Positions 39,425-49,185 of a stretch of DNA of 64,000 nucleotides are shown in pieces. Numbering within the stretch: the stretch's first letter is position 1; each line of letters begins with the position of its first letter. The position numbers and the translations under genes are program-made. Under the pieces are notes generated by a model, which did no database searches, was not told the origin of the DNA, and was given only the letters and a program-made list of their open reading frames with translations. Source of the DNA: Pseudomonas sp. LB-090624 (GTDB lineage Bacteria; Pseudomonadota; Gammaproteobacteria; Pseudomonadales; Pseudomonadaceae); the NCBI RefSeq assembly GCF_003205205.1, contig NZ_QJRL01000010.1:97333-161332 (forward strand), given 5' to 3'.

Positions 39425-40809
39425 TGGCCAGGCAGATCCTGCTCAATGCCTTCAACATGAACAGCATCGGGCACATCAACCACGGCCTGTGGACCCACCC
39501 ACGGGACACCTCGCCCCAGTACAAGACCCTGGACTACTGGACCCGCCTCGCACGCCTGCTGGAGCGTGGCCTGTTCGACGGGCTGTTCATCGCCGATATC
39601 GTCGGCACCTACGACGTCTACGGGCAGTCGCTGGACGTGACCCTCAAGGAGTCCATCCAGTTGCCGGTCAACGACCCACTGCTGCTGGTCTCGGCCATGG
39701 CTGCGGTCACCCGCCACCTGGGGTTCGGCCTTACCGCCAACCTGACCTACGAGGCGCCGTATCTGTTCGCCCGGCGCCTTTCCACCCTCGACCACCTGAG
39801 CAATGGCCGGGTGGGCTGGAACATCGTCACCGGCTACCTCGACAGCGCCGCCCGGGCCATGGGCCTGGAACAGCAACCCGAGCATGACCGTCGCTACGAC
39901 CAGGCCGATGAATACCTGCAGGTACTGTACAAGCTGCTGGAAGGCAGCTGGGCCGATGACGCAGTGGTCGCCGACCGCCAGCAACGTGTCTATGCCCGGC
40001 CCGACAGGGTGCGCAAAGTCGAGCACCACGGCGAGTTCTACAAGGTCGACGGCTACCACCTGTGCGAGCCCTCGCCGCAGCGCACCCCGGTACTGTTCCA
40101 GGCCGGCAGCTCACCGCGTGGCCTGGCCTTTGCCGGCAGCCATGCCGAATGCGTATTCATCAGCGGCCAGGACAAGGCTGCCACCCGCTCTCAGGTCGAC
40201 AAGGTACGTGCTGCAGCGCGGGCTGCCGGCCGTGACCCGCAGGCGGTCAAGGTGTTCATGGGCATCACGGTGGTGGTCGCCCCGACCGAGCAACAGGCCC
40301 AGGCCAAGCATGCCGAGTACCTGCGCCACGCCAGCGCCGAGGCTGGGGTTGCGCACTTCGCGGCATCCACCGGGATCGACTTCGCCGCCTATGAATTGGA
40401 CGAGCCGATTGCCTTCAGCCAGGGCAACGCCATCCAGTCGGCCACGCGCCAACTGCAAGACAACGCCTGGACCCGCCGACGCCTGTTGCAGCAGCACGCC
40501 CTGGGCGGCCGCTACGTGACGTTGGTCGGCGCGCCCGACCAGGTCGCCGAACAGCTGATCGCCTGGATCGACGAAACCGGGCTGGACGGTTTCAACCTGA
40601 CCCGCACCGTCACCCCGGAAAGCTTCGAAGACTTCATCGACCTGGTCATTCCGCAACTGCAACAGCGTGGCCGTTACAAGACCGCCTACGCCGAAGGCAC
40701 CCTGCGCCAGAAGCTGTTCCAGGCCGCGCACCCGCACCTGCCCGCCGACCACCCCGCTTCGACTTATCGCTTCACCCCATCCCCGACTGGAGCCCTGCAC
40801 CATGCTTGA
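39424..40809 (+). CDS. LLM-class flavin-dependent monooxygenase (NtaA/SnaA/DszA family)
   Basis: A 461-residue FMNH2-dependent monooxygenase of the NtaA/SnaA/DszA group. Motifs: MARQILLNAFNMNSIGHINH, GLFDGLFIADIVGTYDVYGQ, LSTLDHLSNGRVGWNIVTGY and PVLFQAGSSPRGLAFAGSHA. Relatives oxidise dibenzothiophene sulfone, nitrilotriacetate or EDTA; the substrate here is not known but the operon suggests an organosulfur compound. It overlaps the sfnB-like stop by one base and its own stop lies 8 bp inside the next gene (binding protein), so all are coupled. A reductase for FMNH2 is not in the operon. Confidence 0.88.
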   Translation: MARQILLNAFNMNSIGHINHGLWTHPRDTSPQYKTLDYWTRLARLLERGLFDGLFIADIVGTYDVYGQSLDVTLKESIQLPVNDPLLLVSAMAAVTRHLGFGLTANLTYEAPYLFARRLSTLDHLSNGRVGWNIVTGYLDSAARAMGLEQQPEHDRRYDQADEYLQVLYKLLEGSWADDAVVADRQQRVYARPDRVRKVEHHGEFYKVDGYHLCEPSPQRTPVLFQAGSSPRGLAFAGSHAECVFISGQDKAATRSQVDKVRAAARAAGRDPQAVKVFMGITVVVAPTEQQAQAKHAEYLRHASAEAGVAHFAASTGIDFAAYELDEPIAFSQGNAIQSATRQLQDNAWTRRRLLQQHALGGRYVTLVGAPDQVAEQLIAWIDETGLDGFNLTRTVTPESFEDFIDLVIPQLQQRGRYKTAYAEGTLRQKLFQAAHPHLPADHPASTYRFTPSPTGALHHA

Positions 40810-41602
40810 AAAACTGTTCCGGCCCGTCGCGGCCATCGCCATTACCCTCGGCATGGCCGCCACTGCCCTGGCCGCCGAACCCTTGAAGATCGGCACCACC
40901 TCGGCCTTTGCCATCCCGCTGGAGGCCGCCGTGGAAGAAGCGCACAAGCAAGGCCTTGAAGTGAAGCTGATCGAGTTCAGCGACTGGATTGCGCCGAATG
41001 TCAGCCTCAACAGCGGCGACATCGACGTGAACTACTTCCAGCACACCCCGTTCCTGGAAAACGCCAAGGCGGCTGCGGGCTTCAACCTGGTGCCGTACGC
41101 CCCGGGCATCATCAACAACGTCGGCCTCTACTCGAAAAGGTACAAAAGCTTCGCCGAACTGCCAGAAGGCGCCAGCGTGGCCATCGCCAACGACCCGATC
41201 AACAGTGGCCGCGGCCTGCAACTGCTGGCCAAGGCCGGTTTGATCACGCTCAAGCCCGGGGTCGGCTATAAAGCCACCGAGGACGACATCGTCGCCAACC
41301 CGAAAAAGCTGAAGATCCTGCAAGTGGAGGCAGTGCAACTGGTACGTGCGTATGACGACGCCGACCTGGTGCAGGGTTACCCGGCCTACATTCGCCTGGC
41401 CAATAGCTTCGATGCAGGCTCGGCACTGCTGTTCGACGGCCTCGAGAACAAGGAGTACGTGATCCAGTTCGTCATTCGACCGCAAAGCAAGGACGACCCG
41501 CGCCTGGCCAAATTCGTCGACATCTACCAACACTCGCCAACGGTGCGCGCAGCGCTCGACAAAGCCCACGGCAAGCTGTACCAGGCCGGCTGGGAAGGCT
41601 GA
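40802..41602 (+). CDS. MetQ/NlpA-family ABC substrate-binding protein
   Basis: A 266-residue MetQ-type binding protein. Family motifs: [60 protein letters not shown]. The signal peptide ([20 protein letters not shown], cut after ALA) ends without a lipobox cysteine, so it is a free periplasmic protein rather than a MetQ lipoprotein. The start overlaps the monooxygenase stop by 8 bp. Homology points to methionine, but coupling to desulfurising enzymes suggests another sulfur compound. Confidence 0.88.
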   Translation: MLEKLFRPVAAIAITLGMAATALAAEPLKIGTTSAFAIPLEAAVEEAHKQGLEVKLIEFSDWIAPNVSLNSGDIDVNYFQHTPFLENAKAAAGFNLVPYAPGIINNVGLYSKRYKSFAELPEGASVAIANDPINSGRGLQLLAKAGLITLKPGVGYKATEDDIVANPKKLKILQVEAVQLVRAYDDADLVQGYPAYIRLANSFDAGSALLFDGLENKEYVIQFVIRPQSKDDPRLAKFVDIYQHSPTVRAALDKAHGKLYQAGWEG

Positions 41603-41603
41603 C

Positions 41604-42713
41604 ATGAGCCAGACCAGCGCGCTCAGGGCGCCCGTCACCTCATCACTACCGCTGACGGCCAGGGAGCAAGCCCTACGGCCGGAGGTCAATCAAGCCCATG
41701 TGCGCTTCATCGGCCTTGGCAAGACCTACCCGGGTCAGGCGCAACCGGCTCTGCAAGGCATCGACCTGAACATTCGGCATGGCGAGATTTTCGGCATCAT
41801 CGGCCGCAGCGGCGCCGGCAAGTCGTCGCTGCTGCGCACCATCAACCGCCTGGAGCAACCCAGCCAAGGCCGGGTGCTGATCGACCAGGTCGATATCGCG
41901 CCGTTCGACGAAGACCAACTGGTGGCGCTGCGTCGGCGCATCGGCATGATCTTCCAGCACTTCAACCTCATGTCAGCCAAGACCGTGTGGCAGAACGTCG
42001 AACTGCCTTTGAAGGTGGCAGGGGTGGCCAAGGCCGAGCGCCAGCGCAAGGTGCGCGAGCTGCTGGAGCTGGTCGGCCTGGAGGAGAAGCATCAAGTGTA
42101 TCCGGCGCAGTTGTCTGGCGGGCAGAAACAGCGCGTGGGCATTGCCCGGGCGCTGGTGCATGACCCCGAGATCCTGCTGTGCGACGAGGCCACATCGGCG
42201 CTGGACCCGGAAACCACCGCCTCGATCCTTGAGCTGCTGCGCGACATCAACCAGCGCCTGGGCCTGACCATCGTGCTGATTACCCACGAAATGGCGGTAA
42301 TCCGCGATATCTGCCACCGGGTGGTGGTATTGGAGCGCGGTGCTGTGGTCGAACAGGGCGAAGTCTGGCAAGTGTTTGGCTCCCCACGCCACGACGTCAC
42401 CCGCACCTTGCTCGCGCCGTTGCAGGCTAGCCTGCCTGCCTCGCTGCAAGCCAGCTTGCGGGCCAGCCCGGCGAGCCGCGACAGTGCCGTGGTACTGAAG
42501 CTGACCGTGCTCGGCGAGCCAGAGCTATCCGCCCTGTTCAATGACCTGGGCGGCCGTGTGCGCTTGCTGCAGGGCGGCGTCGAAACCATCAGCGAGCACG
42601 CCTTGGGGCGGTTGATCCTGTCGGTGCAGCATGCGCCGTACGATACCCATCAGCTGTTGGAACGGGCCCGCCGCTGGGCCGAGGACGTGGAGGTACTGGG
42701 CCATGTGGTTTGA
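41604..42713 (+). CDS. MetN-type ABC transporter ATP-binding protein
   Basis: A 369-residue ATPase: Walker [12 protein letters not shown], signature [16 protein letters not shown], Walker [18 protein letters not shown], then a C-terminal NIL domain (about 292-365) as in MetN. Between the two is an odd Ala-Ser-Leu repeat (about residues 273-291, units like [17 protein letters not shown]). The first 30 residues precede the ABC core and are not usual for E. coli MetN. It overlaps metI by 11 bp. Confidence 0.88.
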   Translation: MSQTSALRAPVTSSLPLTAREQALRPEVNQAHVRFIGLGKTYPGQAQPALQGIDLNIRHGEIFGIIGRSGAGKSSLLRTINRLEQPSQGRVLIDQVDIAPFDEDQLVALRRRIGMIFQHFNLMSAKTVWQNVELPLKVAGVAKAERQRKVRELLELVGLEEKHQVYPAQLSGGQKQRVGIARALVHDPEILLCDEATSALDPETTASILELLRDINQRLGLTIVLITHEMAVIRDICHRVVVLERGAVVEQGEVWQVFGSPRHDVTRTLLAPLQASLPASLQASLRASPASRDSAVVLKLTVLGEPELSALFNDLGGRVRLLQGGVETISEHALGRLILSVQHAPYDTHQLLERARRWAEDVEVLGHVV

Positions 42714-43347
42714 CCGCCTGCTGCAAGGTTTGCTCGACACCCTGCTGATGGTTGGCGTGTCGTCGTTGATCGCCCTGCTGGTGGGGGTGCCGATGGCGGT
42801 GTTGCTGGTCACCAGCGACAAGGGCGGGATCTTCGAGGCGCCGCTGCTGAACCGGGTACTGGGTGCCTTCGTCAACCTGTTCCGCTCGATCCCGTTCCTG
42901 ATCCTGATGGTCGCACTTATCCCCTTTACCCGCCTGCTGGTGGGTACTACCTATGGCGTGTGGGCGGCGGTGGTGCCGCTGACGATTGCTGCCACGCCGT
43001 TCTTTGCACGCATAGCCGAGGTCAGCCTGCGTGAAGTCGACCATGGCCTGGTGGAGGCCGCGCAGGCCATGGGTTGCAGGCGCTGGCACATTGTCTGGCA
43101 TGTGCTGTTGCCGGAGGCACTGCCGGGCATCGTCGGGGGCTTCACCATTACCCTGGTGACCTTGATCAACTCCTCGGCCATGGCTGGGGCGATCGGTGCC
43201 GGGGGCTTGGGCGACATTGCCTATCGGTATGGGTACCAGCGTTTCGACAGCCAGATCATGCTGACCGTGATTGCCATGCTGGTGGCATTGGTGGCGCTGA
43301 TCCAGCTTGGCGGCGACCGCCTGGCGAAGGGCTTGAACAAACGTTGA
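42703..43347 (+). CDS. MetI-type ABC transporter permease
   Basis: A 214-residue permease with five membrane helices and the EAA region [20 protein letters not shown] followed by [40 protein letters not shown] is a MetI signature. It starts within metN (11-bp overlap). Together with the binding protein and ATPase it forms a complete MetQNI-type importer at the 3' end of the sfnB2-monooxygenase operon. Confidence 0.9.
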   Translation: MWFDRLLQGLLDTLLMVGVSSLIALLVGVPMAVLLVTSDKGGIFEAPLLNRVLGAFVNLFRSIPFLILMVALIPFTRLLVGTTYGVWAAVVPLTIAATPFFARIAEVSLREVDHGLVEAAQAMGCRRWHIVWHVLLPEALPGIVGGFTITLVTLINSSAMAGAIGAGGLGDIAYRYGYQRFDSQIMLTVIAMLVALVALIQLGGDRLAKGLNKR

Positions 43348-43379
43348 GCATGACCTGGGAAATTTAGTGGGGCGTAAGT

Positions 43380-43403
43380 CGAGCGCCGCGCGGGCAGCGC
43401 TCG
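43380..43403. terminator. Hairpin between metI-like gene and GGDEF-EAL gene
   Basis: CGAGCGC (43380-43386) and GCGCTCG (43397-43403) between convergent genes; resembles the second REP type seen at 63921-63966. Confidence 0.5.
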
Positions 43404-43437
43404 CACTCACAGGCGCTGCCCAACTTGCGCCATACCC

Positions 43438-45333
43438 TCAATCCCAGCGCAAATCCCCAGCCGGCACCGGTCGCCCGAACCAGTACCCCTGCCCCAGCTG
43501 GCACTGCTCCTGTAGCAGGAAGCTGGCTTGCTCCGCCTGTTCGATGCCCTCGGCATGCACCTGCATGCCCATGCTGCGTGCCAGGGCGATGATCACCCGT
43601 ACAATCGCAATGTCATCTTCATCCAGCGGCAAGCCGGCAACGAACCCCTGGTCGATCTTCAGCTTTTGTACCGGCAAACGCTTGAGCCGCAGCAGCGATG
43701 AATAGCCGGTGCCAAAGTCATCAATGGCCAGGGTCACACCCAGTTCTCGCAAACGGTGCAGTTGCTCCAGCGCCACCTCCGGGTCTTCCATCACCGCGCT
43801 TTCGGTGACTTCCAGCTCCAGCAGGGCCGGGTCCAGGCCGGTTTGGTGCAGCACATCGGCCACTTGGCGGTACAGCTCGTGCTGGCCAAACAGGCGGCTG
43901 GAAATGTTCACCGCCACAAAGGCCAGCTGACGGCCTTCCGCTTGCCATTGCACCATTTGCCGGCATGCCTGGCGCAGCACCCAGGCGTCGATCTCGGCAA
44001 TCAGCCCGCTGCGCTCGGCAATCGGAATGAACCCGCCCGGCGGCACCAGTCCACGCTGCGGGTGCTGCCAACGCACCAGCGCCTCGACGCCGACCTTGCT
44101 GCCGGTCGCCAGGTCGTGCACCGGCTGGTAGAACACCCGCAGTTCATCGTGCTCAAGCGCCCGGCGCAGCTCACCGGCCGTCTCCACCCGGTGCTGGGCG
44201 TGGGCGGTCAGCTCTTCGGTGTACAACGCATAACACGCGCGGCCATTGCTCTTGGCCTTGTACAAGGCCGAATCGGCATTGCGCAGCAATTGCTCGGCAC
44301 TCAAAGCATCGCTGGGGAACAGGCTGATACCGGCGCTGACACTGATGAACAGGCGATGGTCATCGAACAGGAACGGCTCGCGCATGCGCTCGATAACGCT
44401 TTGCGCCAGCTTGCCAGCCTGGCCGACCTGCTGGCAGTTTTCGGCCAATACGCCAAACTCGTCGCCGCCCAGGCGCGCCAACGTCACGCCAGCACCCAGC
44501 ACGTCACCCAGGCGTTCGCCCACCAGCTTCAGCAGCTGGTCACCGATGGTGTGGCCCAGGCCGTCGTTGATGCTCTGGAAATGGTCCAGGTCCAGCAACA
44601 GCAGGGCACACCCGCGCTTGTTAGCCTGGGCGGCGGCCACCGCCTGCTCGACGCGGTCGCTGAAAAGCAGGCGATTGGGCAGGCCGGTCAGCGGATCGTG
44701 GTGGGCCAGATAGGCCAGTTCCTGTTCCGAATGCTTGATCGCGCTGATATCACTGAACACCGCCACATAATGGCTCAGCTCACCCTCATCATCGCGGATG
44801 GCGCAAATGGTCTGCCATTGCGGGTAGATTTCGCCGCTTTTACGCCGGTTCCAGATTTCGCCGCTCCACTCGCCCTGCTCGGCCAGTGTGGCGAAGATCT
44901 GCTGGTAGAAGGCCAAGCCATGGCGGCCCGATTTGAACTTGTTCGGGCGCTGGCCGACGACCTCGTCCTGCTGGTAACCGGTAATGCGCATGAAGGCGCG
45001 GTTGACGTGCACGATCAGGCCCTGGCGGTCGGTCACCAGCACACCTTCGAGCGTGCTGTCGAACACCGCGGCGGCCATGCGCAGGCGCTCGCGGTCCTCA
45101 CAACGCAGGCGGGCACCTTGGCCAATGAAATTGAGCAGGCGTACCCGCGATACATAGATCAGCACGGCACTGAGCAGTACCCAGACCACCACGTTGATCT
45201 GCCGCCCCACGGTCAGTGCCAGGGGGTCATCAGTCATGCTGTGCAGCACTACCTCGGCCAGCGCCAGCCAGAGGATCGAGAGCACCACATACAGCGCAGC
45301 CATGCGCAAGGCGTCGCGAACAGAAACAGACAT
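43438..45333 (-). CDS. Membrane PAS-GGDEF-EAL c-di-GMP enzyme
   Basis: A 631-residue inner-membrane protein: two membrane helices (about 11-30 and 46-63), a PAS domain (about 85-205), a GGDEF domain (about 215-375; active motif LARLGGDEFG intact) and an EAL domain (about 385-625; VGVEALVRW, DDFGTGYSS and KIDQGFV intact). Both catalytic sites look complete, so it could make or degrade c-di-GMP. The inhibitory RxxD I-site upstream of GGDEF is missing (GAGV instead). It is divergent from the desaturase. Confidence 0.93.
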   Translation of the reverse strand: MSVSVRDALRMAALYVVLSILWLALAEVVLHSMTDDPLALTVGRQINVVVWVLLSAVLIYVSRVRLLNFIGQGARLRCEDRERLRMAAAVFDSTLEGVLVTDRQGLIVHVNRAFMRITGYQQDEVVGQRPNKFKSGRHGLAFYQQIFATLAEQGEWSGEIWNRRKSGEIYPQWQTICAIRDDEGELSHYVAVFSDISAIKHSEQELAYLAHHDPLTGLPNRLLFSDRVEQAVAAAQANKRGCALLLLDLDHFQSINDGLGHTIGDQLLKLVGERLGDVLGAGVTLARLGGDEFGVLAENCQQVGQAGKLAQSVIERMREPFLFDDHRLFISVSAGISLFPSDALSAEQLLRNADSALYKAKSNGRACYALYTEELTAHAQHRVETAGELRRALEHDELRVFYQPVHDLATGSKVGVEALVRWQHPQRGLVPPGGFIPIAERSGLIAEIDAWVLRQACRQMVQWQAEGRQLAFVAVNISSRLFGQHELYRQVADVLHQTGLDPALLELEVTESAVMEDPEVALEQLHRLRELGVTLAIDDFGTGYSSLLRLKRLPVQKLKIDQGFVAGLPLDEDDIAIVRVIIALARSMGMQVHAEGIEQAEQASFLLQEQCQLGQGYWFGRPVPAGDLRWD

Positions 45334-45479
45334 GTCGGGTGCGATAGCCCATCAAGAAGGAGGGGGCATTATAAAGGCTGAAACATGCCGTGACCTCCTA
45401 TCTGAACAGTTGACTGGTTTTATTTCCCTACCAAGGGATAATCACCCCTTTCCCCCGCATTACGAGGGTTTCTACACCT

Positions 45480-46664
45480 ATGTGGTACAACGGCCTGCTC
45501 GACTTGTCGGCCTGGCAACTGGTCGGCATCACCCTGCTGATGACCCACGTGACCATCGTCAGCGTCACGGTCTACCTGCATCGCTACTCCGCGCACCGGG
45601 CGCTGGAGCTCAACGGTGTGCTCAAGCATTTCTTCCGCTTCTGGCTTTGGCTTACCACGGCACAGAACACCCGCGAGTGGACCGCGGTCCACCGCAAGCA
45701 CCACGCCAAGTGCGAAACCCCCGACGACCCGCATAGCCCGGTACACAAGGGCCTGGGTACGGTGTTGCGCAAAGGGGCCGAGCTGTACCGCGAAGAGGCA
45801 CGCAACCCCGAAACCCTGCGCATCTATGGCAAGAACTGCCCTGAAGACTGGATCGAGCGCAACCTCTACTCACGCTACAAGCTGGGCGGCATTGCGTTGA
45901 TGGCGGTGATCGACCTGCTGTTGTTCGGCACCATCGGCATCACCATCTGGGCGGTGCAGATGATGTGGATCCCGTTCTGGGCCGCCGGTGTGGTCAACGG
46001 GCTGGGCCACGCGCTCGGCTATCGCAATTTCGAATGCCGTGACGCCGCCACCAACCTGGTGCCGTGGGGCATCGTCATCGGTGGCGAAGAGCTGCACAAC
46101 AACCACCACACCTACCCCAACTCGGCCAAGCTGTCGGTCAAGCGTTGGGAATTCGACATGGGCTGGGCGTGGATCCGCCTGTTCTGCCTGCTGCGCCTGG
46201 CCAAGGTGCAGCGCGTGGCGCCGATAGCCCACCGGGTCGCAGGCAAAGGCAGCCTGGACATGGACACCGCCATGGCCATCCTCAACAACCGCTTCCAGAT
46301 CATGGCCCAATACCGCAAGCTGGTGATTGGCCCTCTGGTGAAGCAGGAACTGGCTCGCGTCGATGCCTCGGTTAGCCATCACTTCCGCCGCGCCAAACGC
46401 CTGCTGTCGCGTGAAACCAGCCTGCTCGAAGACCGCCATCATGTGCGCATCGAGTCGATGCTGGCGCACAGCCAGGCGCTGAAGACCATCTATGAGAAGC
46501 GCCTGGCGCTGCAGCAGATCTGGGCGCGTACCAGCGCCAATGGTCACGACATGCTGGCCGCCATCAAGGAATGGGTACATGAGGCCGAAACCAGCGGTAT
46601 CCATGCCTTGCGTGACTTCGCAGCACAACTCAAGACCTACTCCCTGCGTCCGACTGGCGCCTGA
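45480..46664 (+). CDS. Delta-9-type fatty acid desaturase
   Basis: A 394-residue membrane fatty acid desaturase. The three histidine boxes that bind the di-iron site are present: HRYSAH (His34/His39), HRKHH (71-75) and HNNHH (206-210), together with two pairs of membrane helices. It makes unsaturated phospholipid acyl chains for membrane fluidity. The C-terminal 130 residues form a charged helical tail beyond the core. It starts at ATG 45480 (MWYNGLLDLSAWQ), and a strong hairpin at 46676 follows. Confidence 0.9.
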   Translation: MWYNGLLDLSAWQLVGITLLMTHVTIVSVTVYLHRYSAHRALELNGVLKHFFRFWLWLTTAQNTREWTAVHRKHHAKCETPDDPHSPVHKGLGTVLRKGAELYREEARNPETLRIYGKNCPEDWIERNLYSRYKLGGIALMAVIDLLLFGTIGITIWAVQMMWIPFWAAGVVNGLGHALGYRNFECRDAATNLVPWGIVIGGEELHNNHHTYPNSAKLSVKRWEFDMGWAWIRLFCLLRLAKVQRVAPIAHRVAGKGSLDMDTAMAILNNRFQIMAQYRKLVIGPLVKQELARVDASVSHHFRRAKRLLSRETSLLEDRHHVRIESMLAHSQALKTIYEKRLALQQIWARTSANGHDMLAAIKEWVHEAETSGIHALRDFAAQLKTYSLRPTGA

Positions 46665-46675
46665 CCGCCGTTGAT

Positions 46676-46702
46676 CGGTACGCCCCAGAGCGGGGCGTAC
46701 CG
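46676..46702 (+). terminator. Hairpin after the desaturase gene
   Basis: Perfect stem CGGTACGCCCC / GGGGCGTACCG, 12 bp after the stop; no U-tract but a strong GC stem. Confidence 0.6.
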
Positions 46703-46805
46703 CTTGGAACTTCCCCCCCTCCCGCTCACTCAAACTTGGCACATCGCCCGCGTGGCGGGCCGGATGCTGGCCGCACGCTTTCACGTTGAGACCCGCTTCG
46801 TGCTC

Positions 46806-47792
46806 ATGGCCAAGAACATTCCAACCACACTGCCCGGCATTCCACCACCCGAGGCTGCCCAGACTTTACTGGCGTTACTGCATGCCCAAGGCGAAGTTGC
46901 CCGCCTGAGCGAGCGTGAACAGCTGTTCAGCTCGTTGCTCGACAGCGTCAACGCAGTGCTTTGGGCCTTCGATTGGGAAACCCGCCAGGTGCTGTACGTC
47001 AGCCCTGCCTACGAGCGCATCTTTGGCCGCCCGGCCAGCCTGGTGCTGGCCGACTACAACGAGTGGCGCGACAGTATTTACCCCGACGACCTGGAGTTCG
47101 CCGAACGCAGCCTGGCCCAGGTGCTGCTCAAAGGCGCGGTGGAAGACCGCGAGTACCGCATCATCAATGCCGACGGGCAGCTGCGCTGGTTGAGCGACAA
47201 GTGCTACATCAACCAACAGCGCGACGGCGACCGGGTGATCATTGTCGGCATCGCCGAGGACATCACCGAGAAGAAGCAGCTGGAAGGCGAACTGCAACGC
47301 CTGGCCACCACCGATGTGCTGACCCAGAGCAGCAACCGCAGGCACTTCTTCGAATGTGCCCAGCAAGCGTTCGACAGCGCCCGCGAAGACGGTACGCCGC
47401 TGGCCTTTCTGTTGCTGGACATTGACGACTTCAAGTGCATCAACGACAGCTACGGCCACCAGGAAGGCGACCAGGTGCTGCAGCACATCGCCGACAGCGG
47501 CAAGGCTGTGCTACGCCGTGGCGACTTGTTCGGGCGCATTGGGGGCGAGGAGTTTGCGGCGGTATTCCCGGGTTGCGCTGCGCAGGTAGCAGAGCAAATT
47601 GCCGAGCGCCTGCAGCGACAGATCCAGCGTTTGAGCTTCAGCCATGGCGAACAGACTTACGGCGTGACGGTGAGCCAAGGGCTGACCGGGCTGACCGATG
47701 AAGATGTGACCCTGGACAGCCTGTACGCCCGGGCGGATGCGGCGATGTACCAGGCCAAGCGACAGGGCAAGAACCAGATCGTGCGCGGGTGA
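46806..47792 (+). CDS. PAS-GGDEF diguanylate cyclase
   Basis: A 328-residue protein with a PAS domain (about 50-165, VLYVSPAYERIFGRPASLVL) and a GGDEF domain (about 170-325). The active site reads RIGGEEFAAVF and an inhibitory I-site RRGD lies at the proper spacing before it, so it is a feedback-controlled diguanylate cyclase making c-di-GMP from GTP. No membrane helix. The start is uncertain: ATG 46806 (MAKNIPTTLPG) has no clear Shine-Dalgarno, and an in-frame ATG at 46764 would add 14 residues. Confidence 0.87.
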   Translation: MAKNIPTTLPGIPPPEAAQTLLALLHAQGEVARLSEREQLFSSLLDSVNAVLWAFDWETRQVLYVSPAYERIFGRPASLVLADYNEWRDSIYPDDLEFAERSLAQVLLKGAVEDREYRIINADGQLRWLSDKCYINQQRDGDRVIIVGIAEDITEKKQLEGELQRLATTDVLTQSSNRRHFFECAQQAFDSAREDGTPLAFLLLDIDDFKCINDSYGHQEGDQVLQHIADSGKAVLRRGDLFGRIGGEEFAAVFPGCAAQVAEQIAERLQRQIQRLSFSHGEQTYGVTVSQGLTGLTDEDVTLDSLYARADAAMYQAKRQGKNQIVRG

Positions 47793-47850
47793 CTATTTTT
47801 ACCCCACGACTCAAACAGCCAGCGCGAATGCTGTGGGAGGGGCCCGGACC

Positions 47851-49092
47851 TCAGCCTGAAGTGGCATCCTCAGGCGGCTTGACCTCAGGGTTTTCCACCT
47901 TACGCAGCCTTTTCAGCTCCGGCAGGCCCAGCTTCAGCAAACGCGCCGTCTTGCCACTGGCCAGTTTCTCCAGCCCCTGCTCGGCCGGCAGCCGCGATAA
48001 CTGCCCTGCCAGGTTCATGGCCAGGATCTCCCGCGAATAAACGCCGCCACCCAACTGGTAAATCGCCGCGATCAATTCGCGCAAGGCCAGCGGCAGACGC
48101 CAGCGTGTACGTAGCGCCGAGCCGAACGCCGCCCCGAACTCATCCAGCGATTGCTGCACGTTGCGTTCATCCAGCTCGCCCCCGGCCAACCGCCACTCTT
48201 GCAGGCAGCGCAGCACCGCCAGGTCGCCCAGGCAATGCAGCAACCCCGCGCAATAGCAGCGGCCTTCGTCCAGCTCGAGCATGCGCGCCAAGGTCCGACC
48301 ATATTCGGCGGTATGCAGTGAAAGGTCCCAGTACCGGGCGGCGTGCTGCGCCAGCAACGGGTCGCTGAGCCGCGCGCTGCGCTTGAGGGTCATGCCCAGA
48401 ATGAGGTTCATGCTCTGGGTACTGCCAAGCTTGTTCAAGGCCTGCAGCAACGTTTGCACTGGCGCTTCACGGTGCAGCGCGGCACTGTTGGCGGCCGCGA
48501 TCAACACGGCGGTAACCTGCGGGTCGTTACGCACCTCCTCTTCCAGCACCTTGAGGTTCAGGCCCTGGGGATTGAGCGCGCGCTTGATCGCCAATTGCAC
48601 ATCGGCCAGCAGCGGCCCGCCATCGGCATTCGCCCGGCGCTGTTCCAGATAGGTGGGCAGGTTGGCACCCGCCTGCAAGGCCGGCACCGGGCAGGCGATT
48701 TCTTCGCCAACGGCCACCAGCAGCTCTTCCAGGCGTTTGCGCAGGGTATCCAGATTCAGCGGCTTGCTCAGGTAAGCCGTGGGGTGCAGCGGCAACGCTT
48801 CGCGCACGCTGGCGCTGTCGCTGCGGTTGCTCATGAGGATGAACGGCAGCGCCAGCCCCTTGGCGCGCACCTTGCGCAACAGGTCGAGGCCGTCGACACC
48901 GGCCAGCTCACGCGCGGCGATGATCAGGTCGGGTTTGCCAGCCAGCGCGCTGAGCGCCTGCGAGCCGTCTGCACACACCTGCAAGCGGGCGTCACAGCGC
49001 ACGCTGAGCAGCATTTCGCTGAGCATGTCACGTACCCAAGGGTCGCCTTCGACAATCAATACGCTTGGTGGGGTGGGGTCTGCAGCGTTCAT
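47851..49092 (-). CDS. HDOD-domain protein with degenerate (pseudo-)receiver domain
   Basis: A 413-residue protein with an N-terminal receiver-like domain (about 9-128) and an HDOD domain (about 150-350). The receiver has lost its phosphorylation chemistry: the phosphoacceptor position is Ala60 (DLIIAARELAGVDG) and the acidic pair is Glu15-Gly16 (VLIVEGDP), although Lys110 (YLSKP) is kept. HDOD proteins act in signalling, often with c-di-GMP networks, without known enzyme activity. It is convergent with the GGDEF gene, which could be its partner. The ATG at 49092 follows CAGGAG. Confidence 0.88.
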   Translation of the reverse strand: MNAADPTPPSVLIVEGDPWVRDMLSEMLLSVRCDARLQVCADGSQALSALAGKPDLIIAARELAGVDGLDLLRKVRAKGLALPFILMSNRSDSASVREALPLHPTAYLSKPLNLDTLRKRLEELLVAVGEEIACPVPALQAGANLPTYLEQRRANADGGPLLADVQLAIKRALNPQGLNLKVLEEEVRNDPQVTAVLIAAANSAALHREAPVQTLLQALNKLGSTQSMNLILGMTLKRSARLSDPLLAQHAARYWDLSLHTAEYGRTLARMLELDEGRCYCAGLLHCLGDLAVLRCLQEWRLAGGELDERNVQQSLDEFGAAFGSALRTRWRLPLALRELIAAIYQLGGGVYSREILAMNLAGQLSRLPAEQGLEKLASGKTARLLKLGLPELKRLRKVENPEVKPPEDATSG

Positions 49093-49185
49093 CGCCAACT
49101 CCTGAAAATCCCTGACACACAGTCCTTCGCAGCTTCCTGAGCAAGTCCTTCCACAACCATAGCGCCACATGGCTTTTCATGGCAC

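Noticed and set aside
43756..45381. 541-codon plus-strand frame opposite the GGDEF-EAL gene
   Set aside because: Antisense shadow of a gene with intact catalytic motifs.
45410..45442. TTGACT / GATAAT promoter for the desaturase gene
   Set aside because: The spacing is 21 bp, too long for a normal sigma-70 promoter.
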